Shown: positions 25,611-34,674, counted from the stretch's first letter. The stretch is DNA of 64,000 bases from Streptomyces sp. R21 (GCF_041051975.1 NZ_CP163435.1:6985001-7049000); one strand, 5' to 3'. The notes: generated by a model not told the origin, from the letters alone. Numbers and translations are program-made.

Positions 25611-26270
25611 CTATCCCCTGTGGCGCCGCGCCTGCCACACCGCCGCCACTCCCAGCGCCGCCACCGCCGCCAGGCCTGCCAGCAGGCCGGCCGAGGGTCC
25701 GTGGTGGGTCGGGGAGGCGTGCGGCTTCGCGGTGGAGGGCTTGGAGTTCTTGGGGGCCGCGACCTGTTCGCCGCAGCCCGTCCGCGGGTAGCCCGCGATG
25801 GCGCAGAGGAGGGCGTTGGTGTCGTAGCGGAGGGGTTTGGCGACCGAGGCGAGCGCTTCCGCGGTCGTCGCGTCGGAGGGGACGCGGGCGCACGCCGTAC
25901 GCGGACGGGGCGGTGTCTCGCCGTTCGGCGCGTCGGCGGTGGTGCCGAAGTCGAGGACGAGGGCCACCCGCTTGTCTCCGTCCCGCGCCGGAGTCTTCGC
26001 ACAGATGGCGGCGAAGTCGGCCGTCCCGCGCGGCTTCGCGGAGTCCTGGGAGTCCGCGCTCACCGAGAAGCGGAAGCCCTCGACGTCACCGTCGGACGGC
26101 CGCGCGGTCGACGGGCCCTGCGTCGCGTACGTCCACTTGCCGCCGGTCAGGTCCCAGAACGACCAGTAGCGGTAGCCGACGGCCTGGGCCTGCCCCGCGC
26201 CGCCGAGGACGAGGAGCAGCAGGCCCAGCAGGACCGGAAGGATCAGTGCGGACGTCCGACGGCGGGTCAC
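25611..26270 (-). CDS. SCO2322-family secreted, membrane-anchored protein
   Basis: 219 residues. Signal peptide (RTSALILPVLLGLLLLVLGGAGQAQA), then GYRYWSFWDLTGGKWTYATQGP, which is the hallmark of this family, and a C-terminal span (AGLLAGLAAVAALGVAAVW) ending in basic residues. Cysteines at CAKTP, ACARV, LLCAI and GCGEQ may form disulfides. The start is the GTG at 26268-26270, overlapping the previous stop (GTGA). Always sitting in this operon, it may help hand cobalamin to the ECF transporter, but no activity is established. Confidence 0.75.
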   Translation of the reverse strand: MTRRRTSALILPVLLGLLLLVLGGAGQAQAVGYRYWSFWDLTGGKWTYATQGPSTARPSDGDVEGFRFSVSADSQDSAKPRGTADFAAICAKTPARDGDKRVALVLDFGTTADAPNGETPPRPRTACARVPSDATTAEALASVAKPLRYDTNALLCAIAGYPRTGCGEQVAAPKNSKPSTAKPHASPTHHGPSAGLLAGLAAVAALGVAAVWQARRHRG

Positions 26271-27520
26271 AGCTGCTGCTTCTTGTTGCGGCCGCTGAAC
26301 AGGAAACCGACGCCGATGCCGGCGACCAGGCCGACACCGACGATCCACCAGACACCGACCCCGCTGCCGTCGTCGTCCTTCTTCTTCTCGTCGCTCGTGC
26401 TCTTCGCGCTGGGGGCGGCGGAGTCGGAGACCTGCGTCGCCGGGCCCGTCGCGTTCAGCTGCTTGACGAGGTCGGCGCCGCCGAAGTCGCGCGGGTCGGC
26501 GCCGTTCGCCTCCGCGGCGAAGATCAGCTGGGCGTACGCGGCCGGGCCGGCCTTCGCCGCCCAGGCGCCGGAGTTCTTCTCCAGCCAGCGCAGTGCGTCG
26601 GCGGCCTTGTCGCCGCGGCCGGCGGTCGACAGGGCCACCACCGCGTCCGCGGTGTTGCCGTAGTCGGGAGCGTCCATGGTGGCACCGGCCAGGGCGGACT
26701 TCAGGTACTTGTCCTTGGCCAGGGCGGTGGTGAGGTACGCGGCGCCGTTCTGGGCGGCCTGCTCGGCGTCGAGGTTGTCACCGCTCTTGCACGCGGGGGC
26801 CCCGGCCGGCTTCACGTCGGCGCCGGCGAAGCCCTTGCCGAGGGCGCCGGTCACCGCGGCCGCCGTCGCGTCGGCGTTCGCCGCGAGCTTGCCCTTCTTG
26901 TCGGGCTGGAAGGCGAACGAGCCGCCGCCGTTCTCCTCGCAGGGGAGGGAGAAGGTGAGGAGGGCGTCGTACGGGGTCTTGTCGTCCTTCGACGGGACGC
27001 TCTTCGGGTCGGTGCCGCCGGCGGCGAGTGCGCCGATCACCACGGCCGTGGAGTTCGCGTCGCTCGCGCCGCCCGGGGTGTAGCCCCAGCCGCCGTCCTT
27101 GTTCTGCACGGACTTCAGCCACTTCACCGCAGCGCCGGTCTCGGAGTCGTGACCGCCCAGCGCCTCCAGGGCCTGCACCGCGGCGGCCGTGCTGTTCGTG
27201 TCGACCATGGTCTTGGCGTCGCACTTGGCGCTCGCGTCGGCGCGGTACGCGGCGAAGGCCCCGCTCGCGCACTGCTGCCCGGTCAGCCAGTCCACGGCCT
27301 TGGCGGCGGGCTTCTCGCCCACGGTGTGCTGGGCGAGCAGGGCCAGTGACTGCCGCCAGACGCCGTCGTAGGTGGGGTCGGCGGACCCGTACAGCCCGGA
27401 CGGGATCGCCTGCGAGGGCGCCGCCGAGGGGGACTTGTCGTCGGCGAGAGCGGCGGGCGCGCCCGCCGCGGCGATCGCGGCGGTGGCGGCCAGGACCGCG
27501 GCGGTGCGGCGGACAATCAT
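26267..27520 (-). CDS. Surface alpha/alpha-toroid protein, transcobalamin-like corrinoid capture candidate
   Basis: 417 residues. Sec signal MIVRRTAAVLAATAAIAAAG, then prenyltransferase/squalene-cyclase type helical repeats: ALLAQHTVGEKPAAKAVDWL, AAAVQALEALGGHDS, WLKSVQNKDGGWGY (the QDGGWG-type motif) and AVVALSTAGRGDKAADALRWL. A disordered charged linker leads to a C-terminal span (VWWIVGVGLVAGIGVGFLF) with a basic tail NKKQQ. The same toroid fold forms the alpha domain of human transcobalamin and intrinsic factor. As first gene behind a cobalamin riboswitch and ahead of an ECF transporter, a cobalamin-capturing role is a reasonable inference. ATG 27520 is the likely start. Confidence 0.75.
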   Translation of the reverse strand: MIVRRTAAVLAATAAIAAAGAPAALADDKSPSAAPSQAIPSGLYGSADPTYDGVWRQSLALLAQHTVGEKPAAKAVDWLTGQQCASGAFAAYRADASAKCDAKTMVDTNSTAAAVQALEALGGHDSETGAAVKWLKSVQNKDGGWGYTPGGASDANSTAVVIGALAAGGTDPKSVPSKDDKTPYDALLTFSLPCEENGGGSFAFQPDKKGKLAANADATAAAVTGALGKGFAGADVKPAGAPACKSGDNLDAEQAAQNGAAYLTTALAKDKYLKSALAGATMDAPDYGNTADAVVALSTAGRGDKAADALRWLEKNSGAWAAKAGPAAYAQLIFAAEANGADPRDFGGADLVKQLNATGPATQVSDSAAPSAKSTSDEKKKDDDGSGVGVWWIVGVGLVAGIGVGFLFSGRNKKQQL

Positions 27521-27639
27521 GATCGGCGGGTGCCTCTCTGTGCTGGTCGGTCCGCCTTCGGCGTGCGAGGAGCCGGGCAGCACGGGACACCCCGGGCGGC
27601 TCCGGCTCCGTATGCCTCGACGGTGCCGGCCGTCGGCGG

Positions 27640-27785
27640 GCTGCCGACGGCGCGAGCCGGTCACGTCCTGTGCGGGGCAGTCCGGCTCACCGACCACAGG
27701 GGGGCGGGTACACGGTTGCGGGGTCAGCGCCGGAATTGCACCGGCTTCCCCCCGTACGGGCGTGATGACGACGGGCTCACTCTAC
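27640..27785 (-). promoter_or_regulatory. Cobalamin (B12) riboswitch
   Basis: Read on the minus strand, the leader contains the classical core GGGGAAGCCGGTGCAATTCC, then GGCGCTGACCCCGCAACCGT (about 27710-27752), followed by GTGAGCCGGACTGCCC (about 27675-27690), which match the conserved L5/J6 and 3' blocks of cobalamin riboswitches. It ends about 120 nt before the ATG at 27520, leaving room for an expression platform. It predicts repression of the whole leftward operon by B12. Confidence 0.92.
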
Positions 27786-27839
27786 CGGCCCGTAGACAAC
27801 GGGATGAGGGCCGCCTGTGAGCCCCGGTAGGTTCGGGCC

Positions 27840-28556
27840 ATGGAAACGGGGACACCGGGAAAACTGCTGGGTTCGGGGCGCACGGCCGACGTCTACGAGA
27901 TCGAGGCCGAGGGGACTGGCGACGGGGCGTGGGTGCTGCGCCGGTACCGGGATCGGTACGGGGACGCGGCCGCCGAGGCCGAGGTGATGGAGCACGTACG
28001 GGGTCACGGTTATCCCGCGCCGCGCGTGCGGGAGGCGACGCGGAGCGACCTGGTCATGGAGCGGCTGACGGGGCCGACCATGCTGGAGGCGTTCGCGGCC
28101 GGCCGCCTCGGTCCGGCTGAGGCGGGAGCCCTCCTCGCCCGCCTCCTGCGCGACCTGCACGCCGTCCCGGCGCGAGGCTCCGCCGACCCCGCCGTCCGCG
28201 TACTGCACCTGGATCTGCACCCGGAGAACGTGATCCTCACGTCCGACGGTCCGAAGGTGATCGACTGGAACACCGCCGAGGAGGGGCCGCCGGGCCTCGA
28301 CTGGGGCATGTCCGCCGTGATCGTGGCCCAGGTCGCGGTCGGCGGGCTCACCGGCTTCGAGTCCCGGGCGGAGATGGCGCGCACCATGCTGGCGGCGCTC
28401 CTCACCGACCAGGAGGCCCCCTCCGCCATGACGGAGGAAGGCCTCGTGGAGGCGCTGCGGCGGCGGGCGGCCAACCCCACGATGAGCCCGTCCGAGGTCG
28501 AAGCCCTGGGCGCGGCCGGGGAGTTGATCCGGACGCTCCGTACGCCTCGGACCTAG
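27840..28556 (+). CDS. Aminoglycoside phosphotransferase-family kinase
   Basis: 238 residues. A truncated N-lobe (LLGSGRTADVYEIE with the Gly-rich loop), then the catalytic loop HLDLHPENVIL near residue 123 (Asp-x-x-x-x-Asn) and the Mg2+ motif KVIDWNTAEEG near residue 139. The family phosphorylates small molecules; no antibiotic specificity can be read. Its stop TAG shares the palindrome CTAG (28553-28556) with the stop of the convergent serine hydrolase. Confidence 0.8.
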   Translation: METGTPGKLLGSGRTADVYEIEAEGTGDGAWVLRRYRDRYGDAAAEAEVMEHVRGHGYPAPRVREATRSDLVMERLTGPTMLEAFAAGRLGPAEAGALLARLLRDLHAVPARGSADPAVRVLHLDLHPENVILTSDGPKVIDWNTAEEGPPGLDWGMSAVIVAQVAVGGLTGFESRAEMARTMLAALLTDQEAPSAMTEEGLVEALRRRAANPTMSPSEVEALGAAGELIRTLRTPRT

Positions 28557-29707
28557 AGATCCAGGGCGGCCGTGCAGCGCCAGAAGTCCCGCATGAGGGG
28601 AGTGGGCTCCGGGTTCGTCATGGCCACCTGGGTGAGCAGGAGGGTGACCGTGCCGGTGGACGGGACGATGTGGCCCGTGGTGCCGGTGCCGCCGACCCAG
28701 CCGTAGCGGCCCGGCACGTTCCAGGGGTTCACGGCCTCGATGTCGACCGAGGCGCCGTAGCCCCAGCCCTGGCCCTCCAGGAAGAGCGAGCCGATCTCGC
28801 GCTGGGCCGGGGTGAGATGGTCGGTGGTCATCCGCCGCACCGAGGCGGAGGACAGCAGACGCCGGTCGCCCGCGGTGCCGTCGGCGAGGAGCAGCCGGGC
28901 GAAGGCCAGCCAGTCGTCGGCGGTCGAGACGAGGCCGCCGGCGCCGGAGGGGAACGCGGGCATGCCGGTCCACTGCCCGTCGGGGGTGTCGGTCACTTCG
29001 AGACCGGCGCCGCCGGGTGCGGGGCGGTAGGCGCTGGTGAGACGGGCACGCTTGGCGGCCGGTACCTCGAACGCCGTGTCGGTCATGCCCAGCGGCTCGA
29101 AGATCCGCTCGGCCATGAACTCCGGCAGCGGACGGCCGGTGACCCTGCTGATCAGGATGCCCTGGAGGTCGGACGAGGTGTTGTACAGCCAGGCCTCGCC
29201 CGGCTGGTGGAGCAGCGGCACGCGGGCCAGGTCCGCCAGCCAGGCGTCCGGCGGCGGGTAGGCCTGCGGCTCGCGGCCGTCCTTCTGCACCTCGAAGAGA
29301 GGCAGGACCGCCGGGAGCGAGAAGTCGGACGGGAAGCCCCAGCCGGTACGGGAGGAGAGCAGGTCCTCCACGGTGATCGCGCGGGCGGCCGGGACCAGGT
29401 CGTCGACCGGGCTCGCGGGTGTCCGTACGACCATGGGCTTCGCCAGCTCCGGCAGCCACGCGTCGACCGGGTCGTCCAGGGCGATCCGGCCGTCGTCGAC
29501 CAGCATCATGACCGCCGCCGCCGTGACGGGCTTGGTGATCGAGGCGATCCGGAAGATCGAGTCCCGGGCCATCGGGGCGGTGCCCTCGACGTCGACGGAC
29601 CCGGCGGCTTGCACCTCGACCCGGTCACCCCGGGCCACCAAGGCCACCGCTCCCGGCACCGTGCCGTTTCCGACGTACGTGGTGAGGAGGTCGTGCAGGC
29701 TGCTCAT
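28553..29707 (-). CDS. Serine hydrolase (class C beta-lactamase/DD-peptidase fold)
   Basis: 384 residues with no signal peptide. The active serine is in RIASITKPVTAAA (S-x-x-K near residue 54), the second motif is the Tyr in WLYNTSSDLQG (Y-N near residue 151), and the third motif is HIV-like (GGTGTTGHIV near residue 350). This is the beta-lactamase-related EstB/Lact-C family, which includes esterases and D-aminopeptidases; being cytoplasmic, an esterase is more likely. ATG 29707 follows AGGTGGACCC. Confidence 0.8.
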   Translation of the reverse strand: MSSLHDLLTTYVGNGTVPGAVALVARGDRVEVQAAGSVDVEGTAPMARDSIFRIASITKPVTAAAVMMLVDDGRIALDDPVDAWLPELAKPMVVRTPASPVDDLVPAARAITVEDLLSSRTGWGFPSDFSLPAVLPLFEVQKDGREPQAYPPPDAWLADLARVPLLHQPGEAWLYNTSSDLQGILISRVTGRPLPEFMAERIFEPLGMTDTAFEVPAAKRARLTSAYRPAPGGAGLEVTDTPDGQWTGMPAFPSGAGGLVSTADDWLAFARLLLADGTAGDRRLLSSASVRRMTTDHLTPAQREIGSLFLEGQGWGYGASVDIEAVNPWNVPGRYGWVGGTGTTGHIVPSTGTVTLLLTQVAMTNPEPTPLMRDFWRCTAALDL

Positions 29708-29849
29708 GGGTCCACCTTCCGTGCGATCCATACGATGCGTGCCGTCGCAGGGTTGACTCCCGTCGGGACACGGAATCATCGGTCCGGCACCGGTGGGGCT
29801 CAGTTCGAACAGCTTCGAGCAGTACGCAGAGGTACGGAGCGATACGGCG

Positions 29850-31070
29850 TCACGGGACCCGTACGGGTGCCGGCACGTTCAGCTCCGTGGGCTGGCACAG
29901 CACCAGCGCCAGGTCGTCGGCGGGGGACGCGCCGGTGTGGGCGACCAGGCGGGCGTGCAAGGAACGCAGGGCGTCCTCCGGGTGCGGTTCGCGCAGCGCG
30001 ATCGCGGCCTCGCCGAGGAGTGGGAAGGGCGTGCCCGCCGGGTCGCGGCCCTCGGTCAGGCCGTCGGTGTAGAGGAGGAGCCGGTCGCCGGGCTGGAGCC
30101 GTACGCGGTACTGCCGTGGATCGGGGTTCAGCCCCAGCGGCGGTGTGGGGACGAGGGGTTCGAGCAGCTCGACACGGTGGCCGGCGCGCAGGGGCGCCGG
30201 ATGACCGCAGTTGACCAGCCGCACCTCACCGGGCGCGAACTCGGCGAGCACGGCCGTGACGAAGTCCTCGGGGCCCAGATCCGGGCCGAGCCGTGCGTCG
30301 AGGCAGTCGACGATGGTGGTCAAGTCGGGGGTGGTGTAGGCGAGTTCACGGAATCCCGCGATCGTCTCGGCGGTCAGGCGCAGGGCGTCGAGACCATGGC
30401 CGCGTACGTCGCCGACGAGCACCCGCAGTCCGTACGGTGTCGAGGCGACGTCGTACAGATCGCCGCCGACGCTCGACTCCCGGACGGCGCTGTAGTAGCG
30501 GGTGCAGACGTGAGTGCCCTCCAGGGTGCGGGAGATGGGCCGCAGGATCACCTCCTGGGTGATCCGGGCGACCTCGCGGGCGTGTGCCAGCGTCTCCGTG
30601 AGACGGTCGCGTTGCCGGGCCGCGTGCATGGTGAGCGTGCAGCCGAACAGCAGCCAGCTCCAGTCGACGGCGAAGGCGCCGGTCAGCAGGGTGCCGTCGC
30701 CCCACCCCATCACCAGGCCGAGCGCCGCGGACCAGCCGCAGACCAGCAGTGTGTGCCGGAAGCCGAGCCGCACGCACGCCAGCAGCGGGCCGATGAGCAG
30801 CAGCATGACGAACGGCGGAACCGGTTCGAGGAGGAGAACCGGCGCGGTGATCAGCAGACAGGCGGCCAACGGGACGGGCAGCAGCCGGATTTCGCGCCGT
30901 CCGGCGGTCGGTCCCCCATCCGCCCCCGCACCAGCCTCCGCACCCGTTTCCGGATCCACACGAGTGTCCGGATCCGTCTCCGTTGCCGTGCCCTCGGCGC
31001 CCGCCCCGACCTTCCTGCTCCTGGTCTTCCAGCCCCTGCCGTTCCTGCCGCCCCTGTCCATGGCGGTCAT
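29850..31070 (-). CDS. Membrane-bound SpoIIE-type (PP2C) serine phosphatase
   Basis: About 406 residues. A disordered basic/acidic N-terminus of 60 residues precedes four or so membrane spans (LLPVPLAACLLITAPVLLL through VDWSWLLFGCTLTM). The C-terminal domain is SpoIIE/RsbU-like: TRYYSAVRESSVGGDLYDV near residue 205, VLVGDVRGHGLDAL near 230, NCGHPAPL and LLLYTDGLTEGRD with the metal-binding Asp residues. It probably dephosphorylates an anti-sigma antagonist. ATG 31070 has AGGGG 6 nt upstream; an ATG at 31097 would add nine residues. Divergent from the NB-ARC ATPase gene. Confidence 0.85.
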   Translation of the reverse strand: MTAMDRGGRNGRGWKTRSRKVGAGAEGTATETDPDTRVDPETGAEAGAGADGGPTAGRREIRLLPVPLAACLLITAPVLLLEPVPPFVMLLLIGPLLACVRLGFRHTLLVCGWSAALGLVMGWGDGTLLTGAFAVDWSWLLFGCTLTMHAARQRDRLTETLAHAREVARITQEVILRPISRTLEGTHVCTRYYSAVRESSVGGDLYDVASTPYGLRVLVGDVRGHGLDALRLTAETIAGFRELAYTTPDLTTIVDCLDARLGPDLGPEDFVTAVLAEFAPGEVRLVNCGHPAPLRAGHRVELLEPLVPTPPLGLNPDPRQYRVRLQPGDRLLLYTDGLTEGRDPAGTPFPLLGEAAIALREPHPEDALRSLHARLVAHTGASPADDLALVLCQPTELNVPAPVRVP

Positions 31071-31257
31071 CCCCTGCCCCTGATCCCTTTCGGCCATCTC
31101 CCGACGATCGCCGACTATTTCTCTCCTCTCCTTCACCGACAGCGTGTTGATCGCATCTCGTCGAAATCTGCTCGGTCGTGACGAGGGCGTGCCGCCTTTC
31201 TGCCCGAGTCGCGGGACTTGGGCATCGAGTGAGGGTGATCCGGACACACTGGTCCAC

Positions 31258-33360
31258 GTGTCCGACAAGACGACCGGTGGCCGACCGGGCAACCCCGGAA
31301 ACCTGCCCGCCGACCCGCGCAGCTTCATCGGGCGACGGGCCGAACTCGACTGGCTGGACAAGGAGTTGGACCCGGGATCGGGCGTCCACCGGCTGGTGGG
31401 GGTGGTCGGGGCCGGCGGGGTCGGCAAGACCCGGCTCGTGCTGCGAGCAGCGAGCCGGTTCCGGGGCGTGTACCCCGACGGCGTCTGGCTGGTGGAGCTG
31501 TCCCCGCTGCACACCGAGGGCCTGGTCGGGCTGGCCGTCCTGGAGGCCCTGCGGCTCGCCGACCAGTCGACCCGGCCGGTCATCGAGGTGCTGGCCGAAT
31601 GGGCCGAGGGGAAGCGGCTGTTGCTGATCCTCGACTCCTGTGAGCACGTCCTCGCGGACTGCGTGGCCCTGGCGGAGGCCCTGCTGCCCGTCCTGCCCGG
31701 ACTGCGCGTCCTCGTCACCAGCCGCGAGCCGCTCGGGCTGCCGGGCGAGTGGGTGCTGCGCCTCGACCCGCTGCCGGTCGCCGACGACGCGGTGGCCCTG
31801 TTCGCCGACCGTGCCGCCGCCGCGGCCCCCGGCTTCGTCCTGGACGGCGGCAACCGCGGCACGGTGGAGTCCGTCTGCCGCCGCCTCGACGGCATCCCGC
31901 TCGCCCTCGAACTGGCGGCCGCCCGTCTCTGCGAACTCTCCCTCGACCAGTTGCACGCCCGGCTCGGCGAACGCCTGCCGTCCCCGCTCGACCTGCTCAC
32001 CTCGGACGACCTCGACGCGCACGACGAGACGGGACCCACGCGCCACCGCACCCTGCGGACGACCATCGGCTGGAGCCACGAGCTGTGCGCCCCGCTGGAA
32101 CGGCTGCTGTGGGCCCGGCTCTCGGTGTTCGCGGGCGGCTTCTGCCTGGACGCCGCCGAGGAGGTCTGCGCGGGCGGCCCGCTGCCTGCGGCGCGGATCG
32201 AGAGCCTGCTCGCGCGCCTCGTCGAGCAGTCGATCGTGCTGCGCCACCGCACCGATCCCGGCCGCTTCCGACTCCTCGACACCGTGCGGGAGTTCGGCGC
32301 CGACTGGCTGCGCGCGCTCGGCGAGGAACACGCCGTACGGCTGCGCCACCGTGACCACTACCGGTGTATGGCCCGCGCGGGCTACGCCGAGTGGAACACC
32401 GGACGGCAGGTGGCGTGGTGCGAGAGGACGCTCGCCGAGACGGCCAACCTCCGTGCCGCCATGGACTTCGCGCTCGCCGAACCCGACCCGCGAACCGCCC
32501 TGGCGATGGCGGCAGACGTCGGCTTCCTGTGGCGCCACTGCGGCTGTCTGCGCGACGCCCAGCACTGCCTCGATCTGGCGCTCGCCGTCGATCCGGCGTC
32601 CGGGCCCGATCACATCCGTGCGCTGTGGGCGCGAGGTGCGGTGGCGCTGCTCCAGGGCGACCTCGACGTCGCGGCCGACTGGGCGGCGCGGTGCGCGGAC
32701 GCGGCGAAGAAGCAGGGAGACGAGGTCGGGATGATGGCGGCCACGTACGTCACAGGCACCCAACTCGCCCTCAGGGGACGTATGTCCGAGGCGATCGAGA
32801 TGCTGGCGGCGGCCCCTCGGCTGCCGGCCCGGGAGGACGGTTTCGGGGCCGTCCAGCTCCAGGTCCGGCTCTCGCTCGCCTTCGCGCAGCTGTACGGCGG
32901 CGACCACGACGGCGCGCGCGTCGTCGCCGACGAGGTGCGCCGGGCCAGCGCGGAGAACGGCGAGTGCTGGGCGGGCGCCATCGGCGACTTCCTGGTCGCC
33001 AAGGCGGACCTGGATCGTGGCGACATCGGCGCGGCGGCGCGCAACGCCCGAACCGCCATCGCCGGGAACAGCCTGCTGCACAACACCGTGGGGGCGGCGG
33101 TCTCACTGGAGGTCCTGGCCGCCGCGGTCGTCGCGGCCGGTGACGGACACCGCGCCGCCCGCCTCCTCGGCATCGGCGAGACTCTCTGGGGGCTGATCGG
33201 GCGCGCCCAGTTGGACTCGCCCGATCTGCTGGCCACCCGCCGCGCCCAGGAACGGCGCATCCGCGACGAGATCGGGGACAAGGCGTACGAGCAGGCGTAC
33301 GACGAGGGGCGCACCATGCCCTACGAGGAGGGGCTGCACTACGCGGCCAACGCCACCTGA
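31258..33360 (+). CDS. NB-ARC/AfsR-like ATPase without DNA-binding domain
   Basis: 700 residues. The N-terminus goes straight into FIGRRAELDWLDKEL and the P-loop GVVGAGGVGKTRLVL near residue 55. Walker B is LLLILDSCEHVL, followed by VLVTSREPLGLPGEWVLRLDPL. The winged-helix ARC2 region (IGWSHELCAPLERLLWARLSVFAGGF) and TPR-like repeats fill the rest. Proteins of this kind normally carry an N-terminal SARP domain or C-terminal LuxR helix-turn-helix; neither is visible here. The start is uncertain: GTG 31258 is chosen because similar proteins begin close to FIGR. Its last codons lie in a 27-bp tandem repeat. Confidence 0.8.
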   Translation: MSDKTTGGRPGNPGNLPADPRSFIGRRAELDWLDKELDPGSGVHRLVGVVGAGGVGKTRLVLRAASRFRGVYPDGVWLVELSPLHTEGLVGLAVLEALRLADQSTRPVIEVLAEWAEGKRLLLILDSCEHVLADCVALAEALLPVLPGLRVLVTSREPLGLPGEWVLRLDPLPVADDAVALFADRAAAAAPGFVLDGGNRGTVESVCRRLDGIPLALELAAARLCELSLDQLHARLGERLPSPLDLLTSDDLDAHDETGPTRHRTLRTTIGWSHELCAPLERLLWARLSVFAGGFCLDAAEEVCAGGPLPAARIESLLARLVEQSIVLRHRTDPGRFRLLDTVREFGADWLRALGEEHAVRLRHRDHYRCMARAGYAEWNTGRQVAWCERTLAETANLRAAMDFALAEPDPRTALAMAADVGFLWRHCGCLRDAQHCLDLALAVDPASGPDHIRALWARGAVALLQGDLDVAADWAARCADAAKKQGDEVGMMAATYVTGTQLALRGRMSEAIEMLAAAPRLPAREDGFGAVQLQVRLSLAFAQLYGGDHDGARVVADEVRRASAENGECWAGAIGDFLVAKADLDRGDIGAAARNARTAIAGNSLLHNTVGAAVSLEVLAAAVVAAGDGHRAARLLGIGETLWGLIGRAQLDSPDLLATRRAQERRIRDEIGDKAYEQAYDEGRTMPYEEGLHYAANAT

Positions 33361-33446
33361 TCGGACTGCGCGGCCAACGCCACCTGATCGGACTGCGCGG
33401 CCAACGCCACCTGATCGGACTGCGCAGCCAACGCCGCCTCACCGGG
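33343..33446 (+). repeat. 27-bp tandem repeat over a stop codon
   Basis: Three perfect copies (33343-33369, 33370-33396, 33397-33423) of a unit starting GCGGCCAACGCCACCTGATC, plus a fourth partial degenerate copy. The unit holds the TGA stop of the ATPase gene, so the stop codon is repeated in frame at 33358, 33385 and 33412. Confidence 0.9.
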
Positions 33447-33466
33447 ATTCGCCGGACTCGGCTCGG

Positions 33467-34498
33467 CTACACCGCCACGTACGTCACCGGTTCACTCCCC
33501 GCCACCGCCTCCGCCCGTCCCAGCTTGACCAGTCGCCGCACATGGGCCTCGGCCTCGGAGACCGCGATGTTCCGTGATCCGTAGGGGATCTGGTCCCAGG
33601 GGCGGTTCCACTCCATGCGCTCGGCGAGCTGCCAGGCGGTGAGCGGCTCGGCGAGCAGGCCCTGCAGCCCGGTGAGCCGCTCCTCGTGGTGCGCGAGCAA
33701 CTCCCGTACGCGCGCGGGCGCGTCGGCGAACGGGTGCTGGTGGGCCGGGAGCACTTCGGCGGGCCCGAGACGGCCGACGCGCTCCAGCGAGTCGAGGTAG
33801 TCGCCGAGCGGGTCGGTGACGGTGGTGTCGTCCGGGTCCTCGTACAGGCCGATGTGCGGGGTGATCTCCGGGAGGAGGTGGTCGCCGGAGAACAGGCGCC
33901 CGTGGCCCGCGAGTTGGGCGGGATGTTCCTCCTCCAGGTGGAGGCAGACATGGCCGGGGGTGTGGCCGGGGGTCCAGATCGCGCGCAGCCGGCGGCCCGG
34001 CAGGTCGAGGAGTTCGCCGGGGACGATCTCACGGTCGGGGAGCGCGGGGGAGAAGCCAGGGAGTGTGCGGGGGCGGCCCTGGGCTCTGCGCAGCGGCGCG
34101 ACGTGCTCCTCGGGTGCGCCGGCCGCCGTCAGCTTCGCCGACATGTAGGCGTACCAGCGCTCGGGCCGGTTCTCCCGGGTCCGCCGCACGATGGAGATGT
34201 CGGCGGCGTGCATCGCCAGCCATGCGCCGGAGGCGTCCCGGACCTTGGCCGACAGGCCGTGGTGGTCGGGGTGGTGGTGGGTGATGACGACCCCGTGGAC
34301 CTCCGCGACGGACGTCCCGCACGCGGCCAGCCCCTCGGCGAGGGCGTCCCAGGACGTCGGGTCGTCCCAGCCGGTGTCGATCAGTACCGGACCCCGGTCG
34401 GTGTCGACGACGTACACGAGCGTGAAACCGAGGGGATTGTCCGGGATGGGGACCCGCAGGGACCGTACGCCCCCGCCGTGATCGGACACCTGCGTCAT
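33467..34498 (-). CDS. MBL-fold metallo-hydrolase with C-terminal winged helix (LACTB2-like)
   Basis: 343 residues. The zinc motif is VVITHHHPDHHGLS (H-x-H-x-D-H near residue 75), with further metal ligands in PGHTPGHVCLH and FSGDHLLPE. A C-terminal helical/winged region (AEPLTAWQLAERMEWNRPWDQI ... EAEAHVRRLVKLGRAEAV) is the BLACT_WH type. The family includes thioesterases and nucleases. It is divergent from an aldehyde dehydrogenase with steroid-type operators between them, so a thioesterase role in steroid breakdown is plausible but unproven. Confidence 0.75.
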   Translation of the reverse strand: MTQVSDHGGGVRSLRVPIPDNPLGFTLVYVVDTDRGPVLIDTGWDDPTSWDALAEGLAACGTSVAEVHGVVITHHHPDHHGLSAKVRDASGAWLAMHAADISIVRRTRENRPERWYAYMSAKLTAAGAPEEHVAPLRRAQGRPRTLPGFSPALPDREIVPGELLDLPGRRLRAIWTPGHTPGHVCLHLEEEHPAQLAGHGRLFSGDHLLPEITPHIGLYEDPDDTTVTDPLGDYLDSLERVGRLGPAEVLPAHQHPFADAPARVRELLAHHEERLTGLQGLLAEPLTAWQLAERMEWNRPWDQIPYGSRNIAVSEAEAHVRRLVKLGRAEAVAGSEPVTYVAV

Positions 34499-34557
34499 GG
34501 GCTCCCCAATCGCCTTGGTCCGGCGCCATGTTCCGGCCGCTGTCCGGCCACTATAAC

Positions 34558-34571
34558 TAGAACAGGTTTCG
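34558..34571. promoter_or_regulatory. KstR-like half box between MBL hydrolase and aldehyde dehydrogenase
   Basis: TAGAACAGGTTTCG has the complete left half and centre of TAGAACnnGTTCTA, but three changes on the right. It is 60 bp upstream of the metallo-hydrolase start and 147 bp upstream of the dehydrogenase. Confidence 0.45.
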
Positions 34572-34659
34572 ACGGTAGCCCGAGACGACCTTCCGGACCC
34601 TCCGGGTGTGTGTCCCATCCGTGGACTCCGTCGGCCGGAGCTGGTATCAAGCTTCGTAT

Positions 34660-34674
34660 CTGATGGATCGTCAG
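34660..34674. promoter_or_regulatory. CTGACG-nnn-CGTCAG type palindrome upstream of the aldehyde dehydrogenase
   Basis: CTGATGGATCGTCAG, one mismatch from the shared consensus. It is 44-58 nt upstream of the dehydrogenase ATG. Confidence 0.65.
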
